Origin: Lacticaseibacillus paracasei subsp. paracasei
GTDB taxonomy: Bacteria > Bacillota > Bacilli > Lactobacillales > Lactobacillaceae
Length of the DNA: 64,000 nt
Direction of reading: 5' to 3'
NCBI RefSeq assembly: GCF_000829035.1
Contig: NZ_AP012541.1
Coordinates: 2,418,001-2,482,000 of the forward strand
In this document: positions 1-8,860 of the stretch, in pieces
How positions within the stretch are numbered: position 1 is the stretch's first letter
How the letters are laid out: each line of letters starts with the position of its first letter
Translations under genes and position numbers: made by a program
Notes under the pieces: generated by a model
Databases searched by the model: none
The model's input: the letters and a program-made list of their open reading frames with translations, nothing else
Told to the model about the DNA's origin: nothing

Positions 1-16
1 TCCCGCCCCAATTGAC

Positions 17-241
17 TCAACTGGATACTTTGGGTTGACAAAATGAAATCAATTTTTTGGGCAAATCTAAACAATTGCGATCAAACTCCGGTCCATGCGG
101 CAGTTCATTGTCCATATCACCGGCGACTCTATCAACGACATACGCCATCTCCGGCGACCGATTAAGCGGATGCAACTGATGAATTTCATGACGGAGAATC
201 ATAATCAATTTCCTAGCTTCCATTTCAAGTTGATATTCCAT
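17..241 (-). CDS. Small immunity-like protein, cut off from its promoter
   Basis: A 74-aa soluble protein with no signal peptide or membrane segment; it is mostly helical and charged (LRHEIHQLHPLN near residue 20, DRVAGDMDNE near residue 40). I do not recognise the family. Size and helical character resemble small cytoplasmic bacteriocin immunity proteins. The ATG at 239-241 follows G-rich AAGG/AAAGGGG. Its leader is interrupted by an IS30-type element, and beyond that element lies a perfect bacteriocin-regulator promoter (1502-1569) pointing at this gene. The immunity role is inferred from this context only. Confidence 0.5.
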   Translation of the reverse strand: MEYQLEMEARKLIMILRHEIHQLHPLNRSPEMAYVVDRVAGDMDNELPHGPEFDRNCLDLPKKLISFCQPKVSS

Positions 242-272
242 ACCCCTTTACCTTTCCCTTAACAAAAGATAA

Positions 273-1454
273 TTCCCCAGTTTACAATTCAAGTGCAACA
301 CCCTGACGACTAGACCATAAAGGCCATGAAGACCTATTCTTGTTAGTGCTAGCTAAACAAGAAAGCAGGAATCTTCATGACCCACTCTCAGACTAACACC
401 CACAAGCATTACCAACAACTCAGTTTTAGCGACCGTGCTACAATTCAGGCCCTTCAGGCTGCTGGTGACACCGCGACCGTGATTGCACAGAAGCTTCATC
501 GCAGTAAAGCGACAATCTCACGAGAAATCACGCGTGGATCTGTAACTCAGCTCGACTCGAAGCGTCACTCGCATCAAGTCTATCTTGCGGAAACTGCCCA
601 AGCCATGCACGACCGTAAACGCGATAGAACCGGTCACTACGCCTTTCTTAAGACCGGCCGTGCGTTCTTCAAGGCTCTCGCCAGGGAGCTTACTCGTAAG
701 CCGCGCGTACACAGCGTTGATAGCTTCGTACACTTCTATCGCGACCAGGGCAAGGCTTGCCCTTCAACGACAACTGTGTATCGCTACATCGACGCCGGGC
801 TGCTTGAGCTAGACAACATGACACTTCCCAAGAAGCTCCGACGCCGCATCAAAGGCTATAAGAACGCCCACAAGCGCAAGAATAAGAAGATATACGGCGA
901 CTCAATCGAGTTGCGTCCTGCGGCCGTGAATGACCGCACAGGCGTGGGACATTGGGAAGGCGACTTGGTCAAAGGTATTCGCTTAGCTGATGAGCCAGCA
1001 TTAATGACGCTCACAGAACGGTACAGCCGGACTGAGATCATCGTCAAGATTCCTGACTATCATGCGGGCACCTGCCTTAAAGCCTTGCAGGACACGATCG
1101 ACGACTACGGGGCCAAGGAATTTGAGAGTATCACTTTTGACAATGGTTCCGAGTTTGCCAAGTTATCAGAGATTGTTGGAACCCAGATTTACTTCGCACA
1201 TCCGTACTCGCCTTGGGAGCGTGGCACAAACGAGAACGCCAATGGACTGCTTAGGGAATTCTTCCCGAAAGGGAAGTCTCTCAGAGCAATTACCCTGGTT
1301 GAAATTCAAGCAGTCCAATCCGCACTGAACCATCGTCCCAGACGTATTCTGAACTATCTTCGCCCATGCGATTACTACCGATGCATGGCGTAACAGCCTA
1401 GACCACTATCAAGAATTCGTTATCATCGTTGCACTTGACTTGAAAATTGAGGAA
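273..1454 (+). mobile_element. IS30-family insertion sequence, first type
   Basis: The element carries one transposase and imperfect terminal inverted repeats of about 27 bp: 273-299 and 1428-1454 match at 22 of 27 positions, sharing the inner core TCAAGTGCAAC. It is flanked by a direct repeat CAAAAGATAA (263-272 and 1455-1464), and similarity continues to AACAAAAGATAATTCCC on both sides. That is longer than the 2-4 bp usual for IS30 elements. It sits in the leader of the 17-241 gene. The element differs from the three identical IS30 copies later in the window. Confidence 0.85.
377..1393 (+). CDS. IS30-family transposase (338 aa)
   Basis: DDE transposase. The N-terminal helix-turn-helix (about residues 14-55, with a SKATISREI motif) binds the terminal repeats. 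The C-terminal catalytic core shows the IS30 hallmarks: GHWEGDLVKG with the first Asp near residue 196, ITFDNGSEFA with the second Asp near residue 255, and PYSPWERGTNENANGLLREFFPKG with the catalytic Glu near residue 287. Length is normal for the family and the frame is intact, so it is probably active. ATG follows AGGAATCTTC. Confidence 0.95.
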   Translation: MTHSQTNTHKHYQQLSFSDRATIQALQAAGDTATVIAQKLHRSKATISREITRGSVTQLDSKRHSHQVYLAETAQAMHDRKRDRTGHYAFLKTGRAFFKALARELTRKPRVHSVDSFVHFYRDQGKACPSTTTVYRYIDAGLLELDNMTLPKKLRRRIKGYKNAHKRKNKKIYGDSIELRPAAVNDRTGVGHWEGDLVKGIRLADEPALMTLTERYSRTEIIVKIPDYHAGTCLKALQDTIDDYGAKEFESITFDNGSEFAKLSEIVGTQIYFAHPYSPWERGTNENANGLLREFFPKGKSLRAITLVEIQAVQSALNHRPRRILNYLRPCDYYRCMA

Positions 1455-1501
1455 CAAAAGATAATTCCCATCCCAACTTTAACAAGCACTTGCTTATTGT
1501 A

Positions 1502-1569
1502 AGATTACCATCTCCCGCGTTGTGTGACGCAATCTGCCGATTAACGTCGTGTTTTGGCCGATTAACGTC
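1502..1569 (-). promoter_or_regulatory. Response-regulator promoter A (LytTR direct repeats)
   Basis: Reading leftward, a 13-bp perfect direct repeat GACGTTAATCGGC occurs twice (1557-1569 and 1536-1548), 21 bp apart. Thirty-six bases after the second ACGT lies TAATCT (1502-1507) as -10. This is the same geometry as seven other promoters in the window. It faces the gene at 17-241, but an IS now separates them. Confidence 0.85.
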
Positions 1570-1606
1570 GTATTTTTCATATTTCACCTAAAAATGAGCC
1601 TTAATT

Positions 1607-2986
1607 TTACTGGTGATTAAACATTTTATCGACAAAATATTGCCAGTAAGTTTTCGTTCCCGTGATAACGGCGGCCTGTCCTGCGATACCGTAGTGCAAG
1701 GTCTGCCGCTGTAGTTCACTCAGTGGCACTCGGGCCTGTACTTTAAAGTAATTGCCAACTTTAGCATTCACAGTTGGTGCGACATCAATGGCATCAATCC
1801 GGCCGGTCAGCGTCATCGGTGATGGGACATTCTCCGCAATTCGCAGCCGAACGCTTTGACCACGTTTCAAACTCATGATTTCCGCTGGCGAAACTGCCAG
1901 CTTCAACTCAACTTCTTTTTGCGTGGCTAAGTCTGGCAAAATTTGCGCCAAAACGGTGCCAGCCGGAATGTACTTGTTGCCACTTAAGGATGCTTCAAGA
2001 TGCAAAACGCCGCTGGCAGATGCTTTGACTTGGTAATTCTTACTTTCGTCCTTTAGTGCCGCCAGTTTCGCCTCGCCTTCTTGGGTACCTTGTTGGACTT
2101 TCACCTGTTCTGCAGTCATGGTTTGCTGCATATGGCTTTGCAACGAGGCCAGTTTTGCCTCATTCTGCCCCGTCTGCTGCGCTGAAAGATCGGCCTGCTT
2201 CTGGTTGATACGTTGGGTGCGCAAGGAAGCGAGAGTTTCCTTTTCGGTTGTCAATAAGTTTTGCAACTGTGACTGGTACTGGCCTTTCAAGTTGTTCAAA
2301 TTAGCAGCATCGGCATTCTTAGCCTCGGCTTTATATTGCAAATAAAGATAGTTGTATGCGTGATTGTCACTTAATGGGCGATCGGTTCGTATGGCCGTTT
2401 GGGCCTCACGAATCGCCGTCATTTTAGCCTCGCTTGCCTGCATACTGGTTTGCAACAATTGATCGATTTCTTTGCTCTTACCATCGGCCACACCTTGGGT
2501 CGCATGCAAGGCTTCCGATTCCAGTTCGTAAACCCGACGTTGGCTGAGATAATCGCGAACTTGTTGCTGATAACCGAATTTATCAGGACTCGCAAAAAGG
2601 TTTTTATTGGCAGCAATACTCTGGTTGAGAACTTCGAGCTGCGCTTTTTGATCTTTCAACGTCGCCAGTTGCTGTTCAAGCACTTTCAATTGTGCAGGAT
2701 GAGCTACATCGTGATACACCAGCAGCGTGTCGCCGCGTTTGACATGCTTGCCTTCCTTCATATGATTCGTCACAATTCGATTCGCCGCCGTCCCTTGAAC
2801 CGTGACCGCCGTTTTGACCGGCGCAATTTCCGCCGCTGTTAAAACGGTCACCTCGCGCTTGGCGAAGATCAGAAAAAGCAACAACAGAACAAAGAGGATC
2901 GCGGTCGGCACAATAATGACTGTTGAAAAATTACGGTAGCGATGGTTATAAAACTCGGTTGTCTCTAACTTCTTTAGATCAATCAT
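1607..2986 (-). CDS. Bacteriocin secretion accessory protein, HlyD/membrane-fusion type
   Basis: A 459-aa partner of the adjacent ABC exporter. It has a short cytoplasmic N-terminus, one membrane segment (about residues 22-45), a long coiled-coil region (about 95-315, rich in Q, K, A and E) and C-terminal beta-barrel/lipoyl-like halves (VKASASGVLHLEAS; LRIAENVPSPMTLTGRID). Such proteins (LcnD/PlnH type) help export double-glycine bacteriocins. ATG at 2984-2986 follows GAGGAGGCCGCG. It starts 10 bp after the transporter stop, so the two are cotranscribed. It is the last gene of the export operon. Confidence 0.93.
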   Translation of the reverse strand: MIDLKKLETTEFYNHRYRNFSTVIIVPTAILFVLLLLFLIFAKREVTVLTAAEIAPVKTAVTVQGTAANRIVTNHMKEGKHVKRGDTLLVYHDVAHPAQLKVLEQQLATLKDQKAQLEVLNQSIAANKNLFASPDKFGYQQQVRDYLSQRRVYELESEALHATQGVADGKSKEIDQLLQTSMQASEAKMTAIREAQTAIRTDRPLSDNHAYNYLYLQYKAEAKNADAANLNNLKGQYQSQLQNLLTTEKETLASLRTQRINQKQADLSAQQTGQNEAKLASLQSHMQQTMTAEQVKVQQGTQEGEAKLAALKDESKNYQVKASASGVLHLEASLSGNKYIPAGTVLAQILPDLATQKEVELKLAVSPAEIMSLKRGQSVRLRIAENVPSPMTLTGRIDAIDVAPTVNAKVGNYFKVQARVPLSELQRQTLHYGIAGQAAVITGTKTYWQYFVDKMFNHQ

Positions 2987-2996
2987 CGCGGCCTCC

Positions 2997-5189
2997 TCAC
3001 TCACTTACCAACCGAGCATAATAGCCTTGTTTGGCCAATAACTCAGCATGATTTCCTTGTTCAACAATCGCACCATGATCCATGACCACAATCTGTTCCG
3101 TTTTAGCAGCAATGGTTAGCCGATGAGCCACAAAAATAATGGTTCGATCAGTCATCGCTAACAACCGATCAACAATTTTCCGCTCGGTGATCGTATCTAA
3201 ACTGCTGGTCGATTCATCAAAAATCAACACTTTTGCCGGTGATAATAACGCGCGGGCAATTGCTAGGCGCTGCTTTTGTCCACCCGATAAAATACTGCCG
3301 CTTTCAGAAAGTTTGGTCTGCCATATCTGCGGCAAATTCGAAATATCTCCAGCAATTTCCGCCACTGAACAGGCAGCTTCAATATCAGCTTCAGTGATAT
3401 TCGAACGGCTACCCAACGTTAAGTTTTCAATGACTGAGCCAGAAAAAATAAACGGATCTTGTGGTACATACTCGATATATTGTCGTAACGTTGTTAGATC
3501 AACATCACTGATGGGAACCCCATTAAATGTGATTTTCCCTTTGCCAGTGTCCACTGGATAGAAACCTACTAGCAACTTGGCTAAGGTCGATTTCCCAGAT
3601 CCACTCATGCCGACAATGGTGTATTTGGCATTCTCCGGGATTTCAAGGTTGATTTGTTTCAAAACATCTTGCCCAAAACCATACTTAAAGGACACATCGG
3701 TCACATTGATGGCGCCATCAATTAAATGCCGATCATTCAAACTTCGCTGTTCTTTAAACTCCGATTCAACCAAATACACTTCATTCAGCCGGTTATTCGC
3801 GACTTTGGCCATTTGCAATTTTGGTTGCAAATTAATGATGCTTTCTAACGGATTAGTGAAATATGCCAACAACGCATTGAACGTCAGCATCTGTCCTAGA
3901 CTCATCTTGTTAGCCATCACCAAACTCGCACCAATCCACAGCACGACCACATTCAAAACCAACTTCAGCAGTCCCTTGATCGCCTGCTGCAGTTGATCAG
4001 CTTTTGTATAATTGAACGACTTTTTCAAATACGTGACGAATTCACGGTCAACCCGTTCATAACTGACTTTCTCACCGGTCAGTGATTTAATCGTCTCAAT
4101 CCCGTTCAAGTCTTCGATAATAGATGAACTCAAAATGGCATTGCTTTCCATCGTCTCTTGATTCAGTCGATTAAATGGCCGCTGAAAAGCGAACACAATC
4201 ACCAAATAACAAGGCACAGCAATTAAAGACACCAAGAATAAGGTGGTGTTTTGAATGCCTAACACGATCCCTAAAATTAAGACAATCCAAATATCAAGAA
4301 ACAAGGTCATAATTGTGTTTGCCAGCGCATCAATAATCTTATTAGCATCGGAAAACCGCGACACAATTTCCCCAGTCCGACGCGTGGAAAAGAAGGACAT
4401 CGGTAATTCATAAAGATGCCTAACGTAACCCAAAATGACATCAATCGACAAACGCTGTCCTAAAACAGCCATCAAAAAATTTTGCCCATAGGTTAAAACC
4501 GACTGCAGGACATAAGCGAGGATGAGGCCACTGGCAATCATTCCCAAAGTTGTGCGCATCCCGTTTGGAATATAAGTATCAATAATCGACTGAAGAAAAT
4601 AAGACCCGACAATACTAATCAACGTGATCAACACAGCGGCGACAATAATATTGGCAATGATCCCTTTTTGCCGCGCCAGCATCGGCACAAACGCAAAAAG
4701 ACTGCCTTTATCCTCTTTGCGTAGTTGATATTGCGGTTCTGGTGCAATAAAAATAGCGACCCCCGACCACTCCTTCGCAAAGCGCTCTTTGGGAAGCCAG
4801 GTCATCGCTACTGATGGATCAGGATCGCCAATCAAGATATGATCCTTTGTCGCCTTAAACACGACATAATAATGAAGCAACTCGCCACGCTTCAAAACAT
4901 GGACAAGAAACGGATAAGGAACATCATCAAGATCAAACAGCGTCATATCCGCCTTGACAGCCTTGGTTTCAAAATGAAGCGCCTGAGCAGCGCGGACAAT
5001 CCCTAGCGCTGTTGTTCCTTCCTGATCCGTCTTCGCCAATTGTCGCAGATGCGCTAGCGAATAATCCGAGCCATTAAATTGCAGCAGCATATTAAGCGCC
5101 GCAACCCCGCAATCGCGCTCATCCACCTGAGGCGTGTAGTAACGCTTGTAATACTGTGCTTGGCCGAGCTTTATGTTGTATTTGATCAT
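2997..5189 (-). CDS. Bacteriocin ABC exporter with N-terminal C39 leader peptidase
   Basis: A 730-aa processing and export ATPase that cuts double-glycine leaders and exports the peptide. Domains in order: C39 cysteine peptidase (Cys in DERDCGVAAL near residue 26, His in LLHYYVV near residue 107, Asp in IGDPD), six membrane helices (about 165-450), and an ABC domain with Walker A GMSGSGKST, signature LSGGQKQR, Walker B VLIFDEST and switch His in VAHRL. The internal ATG at 5187-5189 follows CAGGAGGCATGCCC, which is far better than the longer reading frame, and gives the normal family length. It should process all GG peptides of the island and the remote 51-kb peptide. Confidence 0.95.
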   Translation of the reverse strand: MIKYNIKLGQAQYYKRYYTPQVDERDCGVAALNMLLQFNGSDYSLAHLRQLAKTDQEGTTALGIVRAAQALHFETKAVKADMTLFDLDDVPYPFLVHVLKRGELLHYYVVFKATKDHILIGDPDPSVAMTWLPKERFAKEWSGVAIFIAPEPQYQLRKEDKGSLFAFVPMLARQKGIIANIIVAAVLITLISIVGSYFLQSIIDTYIPNGMRTTLGMIASGLILAYVLQSVLTYGQNFLMAVLGQRLSIDVILGYVRHLYELPMSFFSTRRTGEIVSRFSDANKIIDALANTIMTLFLDIWIVLILGIVLGIQNTTLFLVSLIAVPCYLVIVFAFQRPFNRLNQETMESNAILSSSIIEDLNGIETIKSLTGEKVSYERVDREFVTYLKKSFNYTKADQLQQAIKGLLKLVLNVVVLWIGASLVMANKMSLGQMLTFNALLAYFTNPLESIINLQPKLQMAKVANNRLNEVYLVESEFKEQRSLNDRHLIDGAINVTDVSFKYGFGQDVLKQINLEIPENAKYTIVGMSGSGKSTLAKLLVGFYPVDTGKGKITFNGVPISDVDLTTLRQYIEYVPQDPFIFSGSVIENLTLGSRSNITEADIEAACSVAEIAGDISNLPQIWQTKLSESGSILSGGQKQRLAIARALLSPAKVLIFDESTSSLDTITERKIVDRLLAMTDRTIIFVAHRLTIAAKTEQIVVMDHGAIVEQGNHAELLAKQGYYARLVSE

Positions 5190-5246
5190 GGGCATGCCTC
5201 CTGGTTGGTGCTGGATTTTTCTAAATAAGTGATACCTTGAACTGTT

Positions 5247-5275
5247 TAAAAAATGGGTTGTCGTTATGACAACCC
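5247..5275 (-). terminator. Hairpin with T-run just before the exporter gene
   Basis: The perfect 8-bp stem GGGTTGTC/GACAACCC has a 5-nt loop and, on the minus strand, is followed by a T-run. It lies about 60 nt upstream of the exporter start and points the same way. It is either the end of the inducing-peptide transcript or an attenuator limiting read-through into the exporter. Confidence 0.6.
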
Positions 5276-5463
5276 TTAACCTTACAGAGGAGAAGACTGT
5301 CCCAGAAGCCACTAATCAGTCAAATTCTGCGAAGGCTTGTGGAACACCACTTTCTCTGTAAAAGCGTTTAACATAAAACTTAAAATCCAAGAAAATTGTG
5401 CAAAGCATGAAATTGTTTAGAAAAGATATGATATACTGTCACCGATAACGCGGTAACCGCTTT

Positions 5464-5495
5464 AATAATATATAAAGTTATTTTTATATATTATT
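5464..5495. repeat. AT-only 13-bp inverted repeat in the 460-bp gap before the exporter
   Basis: AATAATATATAAA and its perfect complement are separated by 6 nt. The surrounding stretch 5276-5654 has no supported gene and is very AT-rich. A minus-strand TATATC-like hexamer near 5410-5430 could be a promoter for the exporter operon. No regulator half-site pair is visible in this gap. Confidence 0.5.
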
Positions 5496-5654
5496 ATCGT
5501 AGTAATATAATCTTTTAATTAAACAAATGATCAATAATCTAATTCCTTTGTTTTAAAGAGCTGCCAGAACAAGTTGGTTACCGGCCTTACCTTTATGTCA
5601 TCTACCTTAATGATTTAGATGGGAGCGAAACCTCGTAAACACGATTTCCCTGAT

Positions 5655-5792
5655 TTATTTAAACAAACCATCAAACCATCTTCTTATTTTGTTGAATGTT
5701 GGCGAAACATCACGGATGCTGTCACCTCCAATGAATCCCAAAAGTTCTTCGTCACTCATATTGACCATCTTCTGCTCATCAAACTGTTTCAT
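5655..5792 (-). CDS. Double-glycine inducing peptide (pheromone) precursor
   Basis: A 45-aa precursor. The leader of 23 residues ends in DEELLGFIGG, the classic double-glycine processing site. The mature peptide is 22 residues (DSIRDVSPTF...WFDGLFK), basic and amphipathic, as in autoinducers of class II bacteriocin systems. ATG at 5790-5792 follows GAGGAGGAAAAAGAA, which rules out the upstream frame extension. It lies divergent from the kinase/regulator pair and directly behind a regulator promoter (5845-5911), giving an autoinduction loop. Pheromone rather than bacteriocin is inferred from its small mature size and position beside the kinase. Confidence 0.9.
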   Translation of the reverse strand: MKQFDEQKMVNMSDEELLGFIGGDSIRDVSPTFNKIRRWFDGLFK

Positions 5793-5844
5793 TTCTTTTT
5801 CCTCCTCATTCAAGTTGAAGTGTTCTTTTGCTTTACATGAATTC

Positions 5845-5911
5845 AATGTAACAGACTTTTGGCTTGTTCTTGTTTTCCAAAAATAAACGTAGGGTTTTCG
5901 CCGATTAACGT
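5845..5911 (-). promoter_or_regulatory. Response-regulator promoter B (inducing peptide)
   Basis: Leftward half-sites GACGTTAAT and TACGTTTAT are 21 bp apart (plus-strand AACGT at 5907-5911 and 5886-5890). Exactly 36 nt after the second ACGT is TACATT (5845-5850). It drives the inducing-peptide gene. Confidence 0.9.
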
Positions 5912-5937
5912 CGCTTCTACGTCTCTTCTTAGTTTGT

Positions 5938-5943
5938 TACAAT
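5938..5943 (+). promoter_or_regulatory. Probable kinase promoter -10
   Basis: TACAAT lies 39 bp before the kinase ATG at 5982, in the rightward direction. No half-site pair with the regulon spacing points this way, so basal unregulated expression of the kinase is likely. Confidence 0.45.
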
Positions 5944-5981
5944 GATTTTTTAACCCTACTCAGCATTCAGAGGTCAACTCC

Positions 5982-7279
5982 ATGGAAACTTATTCTGATC
6001 TAGCCTATATTCTTTTAACATCACCCGTGTTCATCCTAGGCATAACGTTTCCGTCATATATTTTTTTCAACCGAATTAATCTCATTCACATTTTTTTTGG
6101 TCCATCTTAGCGATAGTGTTGTCTACAACACTATCGCTACTTGGTGAAATCTTCTTTGGATTGATCTATGCCTACTACATGTCAAAAACTCATAACCGAT
6201 CTGATGTATTCTGGGTTTTCCTATTTTTGGAAATCAACTTGATTATTGTCAATTTTCAAACACTACTGGAAAAGTTCTTCACGTTATCAATGACCAATAA
6301 CTTTTTCTTTATAAGCATAACGTCTAAATTAATCACCAATATCGTACTGCTCATATTGGCTATTTGGTTGTTTGGTACGAGGAAAAAAATTGTCAATAAT
6401 ATGCGTCATTTGGTTCAAGAAAAAGATGGTATTTGGATGTCGGCTATCTTTTACCTAGGTGCCTCTTGCACTGTCATGTACTTTCTAGAGTTTACCTTTA
6501 TACTCCTAAAGCTTGATAATGTTCTTGCTCTACTCATACTATCTGCCTTCATTTTTTTCATGGTTGTCAATTTATGCTCTCTATTTTTTATTTTGAGATC
6601 TTACCGATACTATCTTGAGCTACTGGTCGTTAAACACACCAATGAATCACGACGAGCTTACTATGCATCACTTAACCAACAAAGGGAAAATACTAGCAAG
6701 CTTCTTCATGATTATAAGAACCTACTAGCAACGCTCCAACTTTCATTGCAACAAACTTCAGCAAGTCAATCTTCTGACACGAGCAATATCATCGCGCAAG
6801 CTCAAAGGTCAATACAACAAGCTGAAAGTGGAAAAGACTCATTAGCAGCAATCGAAAGTGATCCGCTTCGAAATCTCCTCTATTTGAAGTGGTCAGAAGC
6901 GACGAATAGTGGTATTAGATTACACATCCACACCGAAGGAACAATCCAACCGCTGAGTAATAATGCCGGTTTTGCCGTCATCAGCGCACTTGGTATCTTA
7001 ATCGATAACGCCTTAGAAGAATCTATCAGGATTAACAAGACTCATTTCAGCGTCCTGCTAGTGGCTTCAGATCGGGGGCTAGAAGCAAGCGTCGTCAACG
7101 ATATCAATGATGATTTCAATCTAGCAAAATTTGCAGAACCCGGTTTCACAACCAAAGGCCGCGGGCATGGCAATGGCTTGACCATCATAAATGAGTTAAT
7201 CCAGCAGAATAAAAATATCATCATTAAAAAGACCGTTATTAACAAGCAACTAAAGATCACTTTGTTTATAGGGAGATGA
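5982..7279 (+). pseudogene. HPK10-type sensor histidine kinase, frameshifted in a T8 tract
   Basis: The frame opening at ATG 5982 (METYSDLAYI...) stops at 6108-6110. The rest continues in another frame from 6116 to 7279. Adding one T to the run at 6091-6098 joins them into a 432-aa protein, the usual length for PlnB/AbpK-like pheromone receptors. The joined protein has an N-terminal multi-helix sensor domain, an H-box with LLHDYKNLLATLQ, an N-box GILIDNALEES and a G-box GHGNGLTII. The family senses the secreted peptide and phosphorylates the LytTR regulator. As read, the product lacks the first membrane helix unless translation restarts at GTG 6116. The cause may be a real mutation, slippage or a sequencing error. 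Confidence 0.85.
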
Positions 7280-7283
7280 CTTC

Positions 7284-8090
7284 ATGACCAACCACCAAAC
7301 GATGCTGAAGATTTTCATTCTGGAAGACAATGCTGACTTCTTGAATTTCCTAGAAAGTACACTTCGCAATTATATTATGATTGAGGCATTGCATGCCGAA
7401 ATCAAATTCACCACTCAGTCAGCGACAGATTTGTTAGATGCTGTTGATCTAGAAGAGATTAATGACTGCCTTTTTCTGCTGGACATTGACATCCCTGGAT
7501 CTTCTGTAAGTGGTATTGATATCGCCACCATCCTTCGAAAAAAGTCTTTATACGCTGACATCATGTTCATCACCAGTCACACTGAAGAAGCCTTGTCGAT
7601 TCTGGCCCACAAAATTGCACCTTTAGACTTAATTGATAAAAGTGTGCTTTTTGAAGTTGAAGCTCGACTGCGATCAAATATTGTTTACGCCATCAAGCGA
7701 TTGAAGGCGCGTCAATTGCAATCGCCACGACTTTTTAATTACAGCATAGATTCAAATCTCTTTACAGTTATATTAGATGAGCTACTTTACATTCAAACAA
7801 CCCCTGGTATCTCTGGCACGTTGGAACTACATGCAGAACGCGAAATCGCAACCTTTCCGGGAAACCTGAAGGAGGTATCGCTCCAATACCCAACATTGTT
7901 TCGCTGTCATCGAAGCATTTTGCTCAACCCAACGCATATTTCTAAATTGGACACGCATGGCCGTTTTGTTTACATGGATAATCAAGACAAACTTGAGGTC
8001 AGCATTCGTAGAGTGTCGGCCCTGCGTCAGGTCATGATGACCGCGAATAAACCACAGTCTGCTACCAATGATCTGTCAAATGATGCTTGA
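7284..8090 (+). CDS. LytTR response regulator of the bacteriocin system
   Basis: A 268-aa AgrA/PlnC-type regulator. The receiver domain has the acidic pocket ILEDN near residue 13 and the phospho-Asp in FLLDIDIPG near residue 63. The LytTR DNA-binding domain covers about 150-250 (RCHRSILLNPTHIS, RRVSALR). LytTR proteins bind two direct repeats about 21 bp apart, exactly the pattern found in front of the island operons. It starts 4 bp after the kinase stop (GGGAGATGACTTC-ATG), so the two are co-transcribed. It is intact although its kinase is broken. Confidence 0.95.
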   Translation: MTNHQTMLKIFILEDNADFLNFLESTLRNYIMIEALHAEIKFTTQSATDLLDAVDLEEINDCLFLLDIDIPGSSVSGIDIATILRKKSLYADIMFITSHTEEALSILAHKIAPLDLIDKSVLFEVEARLRSNIVYAIKRLKARQLQSPRLFNYSIDSNLFTVILDELLYIQTTPGISGTLELHAEREIATFPGNLKEVSLQYPTLFRCHRSILLNPTHISKLDTHGRFVYMDNQDKLEVSIRRVSALRQVMMTANKPQSATNDLSNDA

Positions 8091-8350
8091 ATGGTATATC
8101 TCTTTTTTCGTGTCTCTACTAGAAGCGAATCTAAACGGTGATGAAAATAAAGGTAACTTGAAAAAACTCCGATATTCCCATAACCTGGCAGAAATATCAA
8201 AGTTTCTAGTAACTGTTTCATTTAACTGCTGAATACGACAACAGATTCAGTGTTGTTTCCTGTGAATCTGTTACAGCAGTGCTTACTCATTAATGCTGTT
8301 TAATTTTGAGATATAAATACACCTTAGTCCAGCTGATTAGTTCATGAGAA

Positions 8351-8399
8351 ACAGGCGCTGCAATCAAAAACTGTTTCAGTCCTTGATTGCAGCGCCTGT
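8351..8399. terminator. Strong terminator between the regulator and island genes
   Basis: A 17-bp perfect stem (ACAGGCGCTGCAATCAA and complement) with a 15-nt loop. It lies between convergent genes and probably serves both directions. The rest of the gap 8091-8451 shows no gene. Confidence 0.75.
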
Positions 8400-8451
8400 C
8401 TATTTGATGACACCTTTAGAATAACTTTTAAGAAGCGACAGATTCTCAAAC

Positions 8452-8649
8452 CTATTTCTTTAACTTGCCCTGTCTCTTGCCCGATTTTGAAGAAGCAAAA
8501 GTCAAAGAAGAAGTTGTTAATATTAACAACGGGACGATAACGTCAACTTTAGGAATCACCTTTAATGCAAAGGCAAGCATGTACACGGGTAAAAAAACAA
8601 TACCGAGCCATCCAATAAATCTTGCCATTTTATCTCCAGTTATGATCAT
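8452..8649 (-). CDS. Small two-helix membrane protein, immunity candidate
   Basis: A 65-aa protein with two hydrophobic segments (about 12-30 and 37-53) and a basic tail (SGKRQGKLKK). The start at 8647-8649 has a textbook AGGAGGTCAAC spacing; an internal ATG (MARFIGW) preceded by GGAGATAAA is also possible. It is the only gene behind promoter D. Shape and size match the small membrane proteins at 11727, 14451 and 51126, all linked to the regulon. Immunity is inferred from regulation and shape, not from a recognised domain. Confidence 0.55.
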   Translation of the reverse strand: MIITGDKMARFIGWLGIVFLPVYMLAFALKVIPKVDVIVPLLILTTSSLTFASSKSGKRQGKLKK

Positions 8650-8793
8650 GTTGACCTCCTGATTAACTATTTAAGCGACTGCCCACTTTCCCAGCTGGTA
8701 GCCAAAGCTCAATATCATGCTTCAATGCCTTTTAACACCATGCCAAGTAACAAGTCCACTAATTTTCAGTACCTGCTTAGCTACCTTACACAC

Positions 8794-8860
8794 AGTATAC
8801 GTCCGACAAATGGTTCTGTGGTCCTAAAATTTTTAACGTTGGTAATTTAAAGTTTTTCGT
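8794..8860 (-). promoter_or_regulatory. Response-regulator promoter D
   Basis: Leftward half-sites ACGAA (8856-8860) and AACGTT (8835-8840) are 21 bp apart; TATACT (8794-8799) follows 36 nt after ACGT. A further AAACGTCG box lies 75 bp upstream (8911-8915), as at promoter E. The roughly 145-nt leader down to 8649 has no intact GG peptide, so a bacteriocin gene may have been lost here. Confidence 0.8.

Noticed and set aside
5886..5943. Rightward regulator site for the kinase operon
   Set aside because: In the plus direction no pair of half-sites meets the 21/36 spacing; only a plain TACAAT is present.
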